A DNA stretch of 9,700 bases from Gammaproteobacteria bacterium (GTDB lineage Bacteria; Pseudomonadota; Gammaproteobacteria; Pseudomonadales; Pseudohongiellaceae). A program made the translations under genes and the position numbers. Below the pieces are notes generated by a model. The model had not been told where the DNA came from. It did no database searches and worked only from the letters and a program-made list of their open reading frames with translations. Of the stretch, positions 1-5,620 are shown in pieces. Each line of letters begins with the position of its first letter. The stretch's first letter is position 1. The DNA is taken from positions 1 to 9,700 of the forward strand of contig JAESUT010000076.1 in the NCBI GenBank assembly GCA_016762995.1, written 5' to 3'.

Positions 1-424
1 AATTTTCTTCAACTAAAAAATCGAAAATAAATTCTTTGCAGTCCTCAAATTCGAACACGAAAAACTTTCCAGAATCACTTCCGCCACGTCTTAGTTTCTC
101 CATGCGTCGCCGTCCATCCACCATGCGATAGGGTAGATCGCAGGGGTTGGGCATGGAATGAATCAATATTCCTGGATATTTGGCGTCCGCTTCTTCATAC
201 CTTTTTCCGCAGAAATCATCTCCACCAAACCAATCTCCAGGCTTCGCGCAGATGTCGCTGAAGCGAATGGTCTCTGCTTGTTTTCCGGGCATGTGTTTCA
301 TTGCGAGATCGATCAAGGCAATATAGCTATACTCACGTCCAGATAGAGCCCAATCTCCATACATGGTGTGGCCGGGAATGTTGGCTGGGCTGCTAACACG
401 CAGTATGGGTTTGTCGAGTGACAT
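1..424 (-). CDS. Partial hypothetical protein with ParB/sulfiredoxin-like DGRRR signature (C-terminus off the window)
   Basis: Reading the minus strand from the ATG at 424 gives 141 codons with no stop to the left edge, so this is a 5'-complete, 3'-truncated gene. The product begins MSLDKPILRVSSPANIPGHT. It is soluble in appearance, with no signal peptide or membrane segment, and is fairly rich in charged and aromatic residues. Its centre reads YPGILIHSMPNP and then PYRMVDGRRRMEKLRRGG, followed by a strand-like KFFVFEFEDCKEFIFDF. A hydrophobic strand, then an (I/V)DGRHR-type box, then a helix and another strand is typical of ParB/sulfiredoxin-fold domains. The fold is therefore inferred from one motif only, and no function can be assigned. 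No strong Shine-Dalgarno precedes the ATG, and the internal Met21 is another possible start. It diverges from the glutathione transferase gene with a 55-base shared upstream region. Confidence 0.72.
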   Translation of the reverse strand, partial: MSLDKPILRVSSPANIPGHTMYGDWALSGREYSYIALIDLAMKHMPGKQAETIRFSDICAKPGDWFGGDDFCGKRYEEADAKYPGILIHSMPNPCDLPYRMVDGRRRMEKLRRGGSDSGKFFVFEFEDCKEFIFDFLVEEN

Positions 425-465
425 AGATTTCGAATTATTGTCTGTGAGCTGAGTTTAATTCAATA

Positions 466-482
466 GGGGAGGATACGATGTG
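466..482 (+). promoter_or_regulatory. Ribosome binding site and overlapping ATG-TGA/GTG start of the glutathione transferase
   Basis: A strong Shine-Dalgarno, GGGGAGG, lies at 466-472. Two start codons lie in range. An ATG at 478-480 (5-base spacing) is followed at once by TGA. A GTG at 480-482 (7-base spacing) opens the 217-residue frame. The GTG is chosen because the ATG frame is a single codon long. Whether ribosomes also engage the start-stop pair cannot be told from sequence. Confidence 0.7.
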
Positions 483-1133
483 AGCACGGCAGATAACAAG
501 AAGGGAATCGACCTTTATACGTGGAATACGCCGAATGGGCGTAAAGTGTCCATCATGTTAGAAGAGATCGGATTGTCTTACAGTGTTTTCCCCATCGATA
601 TAACGAAGGGTGATCAGCTCCAGCCAGAGTTTTTACAGCTCAGTCCTAATAACAAAATTCCTGCGATTGTTGATCACGATACTGGTATTCATCTAATGGA
701 GTCAGGTGCAATTTTACTGTACTTGGCGAACAAGACTGGGAAATTACTAAGCCCAATCGGCGAGAAGTACTGGGAACAGATGGAATGGCTGATGCTACAA
801 ATGGGCTCGATTGGACCAATGATGGGTCAGACACATCATTTCGTAAAATTTAATCCAGGTAAGTCACCTTATGCCGAGGAGCGCTATAGTAAGGAGAATG
901 CGCGTCTCTATCAGGTATTAGAGAACAGGCTTCAGGATAGGGAGTATATTTGCGATGAGTATTCGATAGTCGATATTGCAACTTGGCCGTGGATATCACG
1001 TTTCGATTTTCAGCAGATGAATCTATCCAACTACCCCAATCTGAAGCGATGGTATTTAGCTATCGCGAGCCGGCCGGCTGTTCAGAGGGGCTATGGTGTG
1101 CCAGATGTTTTAGAGCTGCCGTTGCCTGAGTAG
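480..1133 (+). CDS. yfcG: Nu-class (YfcG-like) glutathione transferase / disulfide-bond oxidoreductase
   Basis: This is a complete 217-residue cytosolic protein, matching the usual length of E. coli YfcG (215). The N-terminal thioredoxin-like domain (about 10-88) contains WNTPNGRK at 15-22, the Nu-class glutathione-contact loop with Thr17 and Asn19. It also has SPNNKIPAIVDH at 55-66, with the cis-proline Pro61, and the glutathione-binding ESGA at 74-77. The all-helical C-terminal domain follows (about 95-205), with GQTHHF and DIATWPW as in YfcG. Known family members reduce disulfides with two bound glutathiones or show peroxidase activity, and have no catalytic Tyr/Ser/Cys of the classic type. 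That role is inferred here from similarity. The gene is monocistronic in this window, diverges from an unknown gene and converges on a serine hydrolase. The start is the GTG preceded by GGGGAGG. Confidence 0.9.
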   Translation: MSTADNKKGIDLYTWNTPNGRKVSIMLEEIGLSYSVFPIDITKGDQLQPEFLQLSPNNKIPAIVDHDTGIHLMESGAILLYLANKTGKLLSPIGEKYWEQMEWLMLQMGSIGPMMGQTHHFVKFNPGKSPYAEERYSKENARLYQVLENRLQDREYICDEYSIVDIATWPWISRFDFQQMNLSNYPNLKRWYLAIASRPAVQRGYGVPDVLELPLPE

Positions 1134-1153
1134 GCCCGCTAGATTCGAAACAT

Positions 1154-1186
1154 CACAAGAGTTAGGTGTAGCGCCTAACTCTTGTG
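1154..1186. terminator. Perfect 13-bp hairpin between convergent genes, possible bidirectional terminator
   Basis: CACAAGAGTTAGG (1154-1166) and CCTAACTCTTGTG (1174-1186) are exact reverse complements around a 7-base loop. The loop can pair further with one G-T wobble. It lies between the stop of the glutathione transferase (1133) and the stop of the facing serine hydrolase (1196), where a shared terminator is expected. Neither side carries a clear run of T, so intrinsic termination is uncertain. It may instead protect 3' ends. Confidence 0.55.
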
Positions 1187-1195
1187 CATAGATGA

Positions 1196-2512
1196 CTAAT
1201 CGACAAGGCTGTCGTAGATTATGTCGCGGGAGACATTTCTCATATTCGCAGCACCTGGGCGTCTCTCACCTTGTGCCTGAATCATGCCAATCAGGAACAT
1301 GTCCTCGACAGGATCCACCCAGAACCAAGTGCCAGCAGCACCGGCCCAGTAGTAGGTGCCCGGGCTAGCCGGTGTATTGGCTTTTTCGGGGTCGTAGATA
1401 ACCGCGAAGTCGACACCGAAGCCTTGGCCAGCCTGGCCTTCATTGGTAGTAGTGCCGCGCAGGTTTAGATCATCTCGCAAGCTATTAGTACGCATTATCC
1501 GCACAGACTCGGGCGAAAGCAGTCTTTGGCCATCGAGCTCGCCTTCGTTAACTAGCATCTGTAGAAAACGCGCATAGTCATGCGTGGACGAAACGAGTCC
1601 GCCGCCGCCAGACTCTAATCGTTCTGGGTCAAGATAGCTGGGTCGATCGGCGCGGTGTGGTCTCTGTACTAGACGATTACGCTCGGAATCCCAATTGTGA
1701 ACCTCGGCGAAGCGACTGACGTCTTCGGCTTTCACATAGAAGCCGGTATCGATCATGTCTAGAGGCGTAAAGATATTCTGTTGCAGAAATTCGCCGAAGC
1801 TGAGCCCTGAGAGTTTCTGCACAATGTAGCCTTGAATGTCTACGGCGATCGAATACGACCACTGTTCGCCGGGTTGAAATAGCAAGGGTATATCGGCGAC
1901 TTTTTCTATAAGGTCGTCGAGGTCTGAAGAGGCAAGTACTTCTGTGTCACGAAATTTGTTGTTGATTGGGTCGCTACCACCTAGGCCGTAACCGAATCCT
2001 GCTGAGTGGTTAAGCAGTTCGCGCATGTTGGGTTCGCGTGCAGCTGAAACTAATTCCATTTCGCCGTCATCGTTATAGCTGCTCATGATGCGCAGATTTG
2101 CCAATTCGGGAACGTGTTTGCTAACGGGGTCATCGAAATCCCAGAGGCCTTGCTCGTGGAGTATCATTAATGCAACGCCGGTGACTGGTTTAGACATTGA
2201 ATAAATTCGAAACAGTGAATCCATCTGCATCGAAGCTTGATCATTAACTCTAGCAAGACCGGTGGTCTCGAAGGTGGCAACTTCACCGTCTTTAGCGAGT
2301 ATCCAAACCATACCTGCCACATCTTGATCCGCAACGATCTTTCTCATGGCGGCGTCTAAAGCTTGGACGCCTTCCTCGGTAAAGCCTGCAGCGGCAGCGC
2401 CTGCCTCTGCTTGTGGCCAGGACGAGTCGGCGTGAGCGCCCGTGCCAAGGGTTAGGGTGAGCGCAATCGTTAGAAGTGATTTTTGCCAGTTGTTTCGCAT
2501 GAATCTAGTCAT
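1196..2512 (-). CDS. Exported serine hydrolase, class C beta-lactamase / EstB family (PF00144 type)
   Basis: The protein is 438 residues. A Sec-type signal peptide with a basic start (MRNNWQK) and hydrophobic core ends near AHA at about 26-28, so the mature enzyme is probably periplasmic or secreted. The nucleophile motif SxxK is SMSK at 105-108 within FRIYSMSKPVTG. The second catalytic element is the Tyr in WSYS (Tyr220). Other family landmarks are LLNHSAGFGYG (166-176), SGGGGLVSS (301-309) and GAAGTWFWVDP (391-401), which stands where true beta-lactamases carry KTG. The family covers esterases, D-aminopeptidases, transesterases and beta-lactamases. The EstB-like layout and lack of KTG suggest an esterase or peptidase, but the substrate is unknown. 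ATG at 2512 is preceded by AGAG at moderate spacing; Met5 is a possible alternative start. It is separated from the upstream peroxidase by a terminator, so it probably has its own promoter. Confidence 0.88.
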   Translation of the reverse strand: MTRFMRNNWQKSLLTIALTLTLGTGAHADSSWPQAEAGAAAAGFTEEGVQALDAAMRKIVADQDVAGMVWILAKDGEVATFETTGLARVNDQASMQMDSLFRIYSMSKPVTGVALMILHEQGLWDFDDPVSKHVPELANLRIMSSYNDDGEMELVSAAREPNMRELLNHSAGFGYGLGGSDPINNKFRDTEVLASSDLDDLIEKVADIPLLFQPGEQWSYSIAVDIQGYIVQKLSGLSFGEFLQQNIFTPLDMIDTGFYVKAEDVSRFAEVHNWDSERNRLVQRPHRADRPSYLDPERLESGGGGLVSSTHDYARFLQMLVNEGELDGQRLLSPESVRIMRTNSLRDDLNLRGTTTNEGQAGQGFGVDFAVIYDPEKANTPASPGTYYWAGAAGTWFWVDPVEDMFLIGMIQAQGERRPGAANMRNVSRDIIYDSLVD

Positions 2513-2598
2513 TTTTAGTTCTCTGCTTTTTCTTAGTAATATTGTTTACTTAGCTTGGCGGATTCAACTAGCCGTGTGTAGATAAGGACATAGGCAAG

Positions 2599-2638
2599 AA
2601 AAACCACGCAAGGGGCTGATAGTAACCCTCTTGCGCGG
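2599..2638 (-). terminator. Rho-independent terminator of the peroxidase gene
   Basis: On the minus strand CGCAAGAGGG pairs with CCCCTTGCG, with one bulged A. The stem can be extended by flanking ACC/GGT around a mismatch, and a run of five T follows (plus-strand A at 2599-2603). It starts about 40 bases after the peroxidase stop and about 85 bases before the serine hydrolase start, so it splits these two co-directional genes. Confidence 0.8.
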
Positions 2639-2675
2639 TCATTGGCTAGTGACTGTAAGTGGTGAAAACCAGTGG

Positions 2676-4472
2676 CTAGTTGACGTTGAATTGAATTGGC
2701 ACAGAGTTGTAGCGCAGCACGCCATCGTTGGTATCGTAGGCTATGTAAATCGCAAATTCGCCACTGACCTGGGTTAGCTGTTCCGCTACCGAGATGTTCT
2801 CAATGCTACCGAACGTTCTGGTGTCCAGCGCAGGTAATGAAGCGGGATTACCATTCCACGCTTGATAGCTGCCACTGCTGTTCATCGCGTAGTACGCGCC
2901 CTGGTAGACGATGACACAGTAAATATTCCCACTGCTACCAATATCCGTAGGGTCGACTTCGATTCTGGCTGTTATGGCGAGGACTTCAGATGACGCAAAT
3001 GTGCCGCTGCTGTTGCTTCTATCGGTGCTGATTACCGACCCGCTAAATATTGCTGTTGTCGCGGCGCCTATTGAGCTCAGGCCGGAGATGTCTGTATTGA
3101 TGCTAGGTGCAGAGGTGTCTGTCTCGTTCGCGAGAGTAGGTCTATCGAATGGAAACGTCTCAGAGGCAACGCGTGGGTCTGTTAGCCCATTCATCAGGAA
3201 TTCGATGATCTGTCCACGCCTAATCGGGTCGTCGCCAAATACATCAAGCTCATCGATATCCACCCCATTGTCGGGTATGCCCGATTGATTTTGAGTGAAC
3301 TGTACATGTCCTGTGTTATTAGTTCCGGCGTTATAGAAATCAATCGCGTCGGAAACATCGGTTATCCAACCCACGTGCATGAGTGCGCTGCGTAGGCCAA
3401 CATTTCGTAGTGATGGGGTTTTGAAATCGCCGCGATCGTTATTTTGCCCTGACACCTCAAACCGTCCTAGATCTTCGTTCGCAGGACGCAGGCCGATGTT
3501 GCGGAAATTGTTGTCGCTAAATAACGGAGGCCTATGGCAATTCGCACAAGGTGTGTCGTGGAACAATTCCCAGCCTTCAATCTGCTCACTAGTCATCGCA
3601 TTGTTGTTGCCTGCGATATACAGGTCCCAGGGCGTTTCATTGGGAACCAATGTTCTCTCATACGTGGCGATAGCCATCGCGATTCTGACAGGGGTTATCT
3701 CTGAATCACCGAAGGCTGCGCTGAAGAGTTGGCCATAGCCGTTGCCTCCCTGCAAGGCATCGACCATGTCGGCAGGTATGTTTGTTGCAAGTGATAGCGG
3801 TGTTACCTGTTCAAGCTTAGCTACAACGTCGCCCCAGTCGCGATTTTGCTGTGCCATCTCTACAGTGCTAAGAATGGGAGCAATAGCTTGGCTTTCGAGC
3901 GCGCCACCTGCCTCGATGATGATGTTGTTAGGATTCAGCGGATCTATAAATTCATCAGTGGCTCGGCCATCCCAGAAATTGCTGTTCGCGAACATGGAGG
4001 TAAAGAAGGAAGGCGTAGCGCGGCCTGTAACCTGTGGGTCATGACCAAACATCGGATCATTCAGCTGAAGGCCGTTCTCATCGAGAGCTCGAATACCAGG
4101 TGAGCCTACAATATCGTCGGCATTACCGAAGATTTGGTCGAAACCTGGGTTGATTGCAAGGCGAGTATCAGCCCCGCCTGCAGCTGGCTTGTGACAGGTG
4201 CCACATGCCACAGTATCATCGCTTGAAAGCTGCTCGTCCCAGAAAAGGATCTTGCCTAATACGCGCTTGGGCTCGGTAATAGGATTTTCATTTGGGACTG
4301 GCGCGTCGCCGAGAGGCTGTAAATTCTGGCCACCGCCACCGCCACCGCCACCGCCACCTCCGGGCCCACCACCTTGTGCGAATGCTATAGACGAAAAGGT
4401 TAAAAGCAGCAGCGTGCTGAAACTGGCAATGCTGTGTTTGTGCGCGCGAGAATTGCAGTTGAGCGTTTTCAT
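2676..4472 (-). CDS. Exported di-haem cytochrome c peroxidase / MauG-like protein with polyglycine N-terminus and extra C-terminal domain
   Basis: The protein is 598 residues, well above the 300-400 usual for the family. The N-terminus has a signal peptide ending near FAQ at 31-33. The mature protein then starts with an almost pure glycine run (34-48). The peroxidase core (about 65-440) has two haem c sites, CGTCH at 90-94 and CANCH at 309-313. It also has family landmarks LFWDEQLSSDDTVAC (76-90), FWDGR (166-170), ATYERTLVP (269-277) and KTPSLRNVGLRSALMHVGW (351-369). These enzymes reduce H2O2 or, in MauG-like relatives, oxidise substrates in the periplasm using c-type haems; which applies here is unknown. 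After about residue 450, a Ser/Thr-rich linker leads to a beta-rich domain of about 140 residues ending AYDTNDGVLRYNSVPIQF. I do not recognise this as a standard peroxidase part. A GGAAA Shine-Dalgarno-like stretch precedes ATG 4472. No other gene shares its transcript. Confidence 0.9.
   Translation of the reverse strand: MKTLNCNSRAHKHSIASFSTLLLLTFSSIAFAQGGGPGGGGGGGGGGGQNLQPLGDAPVPNENPITEPKRVLGKILFWDEQLSSDDTVACGTCHKPAAGGADTRLAINPGFDQIFGNADDIVGSPGIRALDENGLQLNDPMFGHDPQVTGRATPSFFTSMFANSNFWDGRATDEFIDPLNPNNIIIEAGGALESQAIAPILSTVEMAQQNRDWGDVVAKLEQVTPLSLATNIPADMVDALQGGNGYGQLFSAAFGDSEITPVRIAMAIATYERTLVPNETPWDLYIAGNNNAMTSEQIEGWELFHDTPCANCHRPPLFSDNNFRNIGLRPANEDLGRFEVSGQNNDRGDFKTPSLRNVGLRSALMHVGWITDVSDAIDFYNAGTNNTGHVQFTQNQSGIPDNGVDIDELDVFGDDPIRRGQIIEFLMNGLTDPRVASETFPFDRPTLANETDTSAPSINTDISGLSSIGAATTAIFSGSVISTDRSNSSGTFASSEVLAITARIEVDPTDIGSSGNIYCVIVYQGAYYAMNSSGSYQAWNGNPASLPALDTRTFGSIENISVAEQLTQVSGEFAIYIAYDTNDGVLRYNSVPIQFNVN
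4329..4358 (-). repeat. Five perfect tandem copies of a 6-bp unit encoding the polyglycine run
   Basis: GCCACC is repeated exactly five times on the plus strand, which is GGTGGC (Gly-Gly) on the coding strand. It is followed by a degenerate continuation to 4373. The unit is a multiple of three, so copy-number slippage would lengthen or shorten the glycine run of the peroxidase without breaking the frame. Confidence 0.85.
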
Positions 4473-4551
4473 TCTATTTCCAAATAGCTAAGCGTGTTAA
4501 CTACTTCTAACGCGGAAGAAGAAATTCGGTTTACATCAAAATAGGAAGAAT

Positions 4552-4577
4552 GTCCCAGCATGATTGTTAGCTGGGAC
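4552..4577 (-). terminator. Possible terminator of the Lrp/AsnC gene
   Basis: GTCCCAGC (4552-4559) and GCTGGGAC (4570-4577) form a perfect 8-bp stem with a 10-base loop, 33 bases past the stop of the minus-strand regulator. On that strand the stem is followed by the pyrimidine-rich ATTCTTCCTATTTT rather than a clean T run. It is therefore a weak intrinsic terminator at best. Confidence 0.5.
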
Positions 4578-4610
4578 GAGTGGCTAGTATAAAGTTAGCG
4601 AGGTAGGTCT

Positions 4611-5075
4611 TTAGTCGACTGCGTAATCAAGTGGCAGAGAGGTCGTGTACTTTATCTGCTCCATGGCAAAACTGGATGACACGTCGGATAGGTCGGTTGT
4701 TTGAACTAGTTTCTTATAGAAGGTATCGAAGGCCGGCATATCGGGTACAACCACACGCAGCAGATAATCTGACTCTCCTGCCATTCGATAAAACTCCACC
4801 ACCTCAGGGAACTGACTGACCGCCTCTGAGAATTTCGCGAGCCATTGCCAGTTGTGCTGGTTCGTCTTAACCGCGACGAAGACATTCACGCCTAGGTTCA
4901 ATTTGGCCCGGGAGAGCAGTGCGACTTTCTTGCGGATGACGCCGGATTCTTCCAAGCGCTGAATTCGCCGCCAGCAGGGCGTTGTGGATAGCCCCACCTG
5001 TTCTGCAATATCTGCCGTGGATAGAGTGGAATCTTCCTGTAGGAGTTTGAGAATGCTGAGATCTATCTTATCCAT
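4611..5075 (-). CDS. Lrp/AsnC-family transcriptional regulator, DecR-like
   Basis: This is a 154-residue cytosolic DNA-binding protein, typical Lrp length. An N-terminal winged helix-turn-helix (about 2-52) contains DIAEQVGLSTTPCWRRIQRL (22-41). The RAM ligand/oligomerisation domain follows (about 60-145), with GESDYLLRVVVPDM at 100-113, where family members sense an amino acid. The TTPCWRR, KVALL and SSFAMEQIKYTTSLPL (133-148) segments closely resemble E. coli DecR (YbaO), which responds to cysteine and activates cysteine detoxification genes. A cysteine or related amino-acid effector is thus an inference from resemblance. Its usual target genes are not next to it here. The ATG at 5075 lies right beside an AT-rich region of repeated TATTCTA elements, which fits Lrp-type autoregulation, and it diverges from a DUF6356 gene. 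Strong for family, moderate for the DecR subgroup. Confidence 0.92.
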   Translation of the reverse strand: MDKIDLSILKLLQEDSTLSTADIAEQVGLSTTPCWRRIQRLEESGVIRKKVALLSRAKLNLGVNVFVAVKTNQHNWQWLAKFSEAVSQFPEVVEFYRMAGESDYLLRVVVPDMPAFDTFYKKLVQTTDLSDVSSSFAMEQIKYTTSLPLDYAVD

Positions 5076-5081
5076 AAAATA

Positions 5082-5124
5082 ATATTCTAAATATTGGTGA
5101 ATATAGGAAAATATATTCTAAATA
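5082..5124. promoter_or_regulatory. Pair of direct repeats ATATTCTAAATA 31 bp apart, probable operator of the Lrp-like regulator
   Basis: The 12-mer ATATTCTAAATA occurs exactly at 5082-5093 and 5113-5124. The 31-bp step is close to three helical turns, so both copies face the same side of DNA. This is how octameric Lrp-type proteins wrap DNA. The sites start 7 bases upstream of the regulator's start codon, so binding here would repress its own gene. The binding protein is inferred from position and AT-rich character. Confidence 0.5.
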
Positions 5125-5132
5125 AGACCTAT

Positions 5133-5178
5133 AGAATAGCAAATACGCAAACTTAGTTCTTAATTCTTTTGCTATTCT
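5133..5178. promoter_or_regulatory. 11-bp inverted repeat in the divergent Lrp / DUF6356 promoter region
   Basis: AGAATAGCAAA (5133-5143) is the exact reverse complement of TTTGCTATTCT (5168-5178), with 24 bases between the arms. The arms contain the same TATTCT core as the direct repeats nearer the regulator. A further GCTATTC lies at 5183-5189, 12 bases after the one at 5171. The whole intergenic space is thus packed with one element in both orientations, consistent with a shared operator for both divergent genes. Confidence 0.5.
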
Positions 5179-5220
5179 TCGTGCTATTCAGATATCAGGC
5201 GAAATAACAGGAATGTAGCA

Positions 5221-5466
5221 ATGAGCATGAATTCCCATCTAGAAAGCGTTAATGAAAGCTATTTCCAACATATGCGACACGCGCTTAGCTTCACCTTGGA
5301 TATGCTGGTCGGCGCAGCCTGCTGCCTCGTCCATGCTTTTTTCCCTTCTCTGTTCGAGCATGCCGGCAGCCAGCTTGTGAATAAGCTATACGACAGGATG
5401 GTAGTTAATCGGGCCAATCTCTCGTCGGGAGATTTTAAAGAACAGGGCCGAGCGAGGTCTGCTTAA
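5221..5466 (+). CDS. DUF6356 family small protein
   Basis: This is an 81-residue protein. ESVNESYFQHMRHALSFTLDML (8-29) followed by VHAFFPSLFEHAGSQLVNKLYDR (37-59) matches the pattern I recall for DUF6356. That pattern is a YF/H-H-R-A-L-F segment, a small-residue hydrophobic stretch, an invariant-looking HAF-P, and a trailing S-x-x-V-x-x-L. The middle (about 22-46) is hydrophobic enough for one membrane-associated helix, with a Cys pair at 34-35. No function is known for the family and none is proposed. AGGA at 5209-5212 stands 8 bases before the ATG; Met3 is an alternative start. It is divergent from the Lrp/AsnC gene across a repeat-rich region and closed by a strong terminator, so it is probably a single-gene transcript under that regulator's control. 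Confidence 0.8.
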   Translation: MSMNSHLESVNESYFQHMRHALSFTLDMLVGAACCLVHAFFPSLFEHAGSQLVNKLYDRMVVNRANLSSGDFKEQGRARSA

Positions 5467-5511
5467 GCCAAAGTGAATTGATCTATTCTTGGCGGTGTTC
5501 AATTTCTGCAT

Positions 5512-5536
5512 AAAGGCTCCTTCGGGGGCCTTTTTT
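5512..5536 (+). terminator. Strong Rho-independent terminator with TTCG tetraloop after the DUF6356 gene
   Basis: AAAGGCTCC (5512-5520) pairs with GGGGCCTTT (5525-5533), with one G-T wobble, around a TTCG loop. Six T follow in a row at 5531-5536. This is a classic intrinsic terminator ending the DUF6356 transcript and isolating it from the next gene. Confidence 0.93.
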
Positions 5537-5620
5537 GTGTGTTTGGAAATTGCCTGCACTATGGCAAAGGAGTAACCTGCTCGCACAGACGATTAATTAC
5601 TGATTCATCGAGGAACAGTC

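Noticed and set aside
158..346. 62-codon open frame on the plus strand near the left edge
   Set aside because: It lies wholly inside the longer minus-strand frame 1-424, which has protein-like composition and a motif. The plus-strand product looks random.
1196..2512. Calling the serine hydrolase a true class C beta-lactamase (ampC)
   Set aside because: It has SxxK and the Tyr motif, but the KTG box is replaced by GAAGTWFW. This points to the broader esterase/peptidase branch.
2974..4103. Several plus-strand frames of 85-119 codons opposite the peroxidase gene
   Set aside because: All are antisense shadows of a gene with two haem-binding motifs and full-length family similarity.
4474..4487. 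Palindrome CTATTT-CC-AAATAG just upstream of the peroxidase start
   Set aside because: The arms are only 6 bp and AT-rich, with no second copy. It could be chance, though it overlaps the ribosome binding region.
4198..4491. Plus-strand frame with a polyproline run opposite the peroxidase
   Set aside because: It is the antisense of the signal peptide and glycine repeat. The prolines are only the complement of the GGTGGC units.
5566..5604. AAAGGAG Shine-Dalgarno-like stretch at 5566-5572 upstream of the exported protein
   Set aside because: No ATG, GTG or TTG at proper distance opens a credible frame. The gene starts at 5621 with its own GAGGAA.
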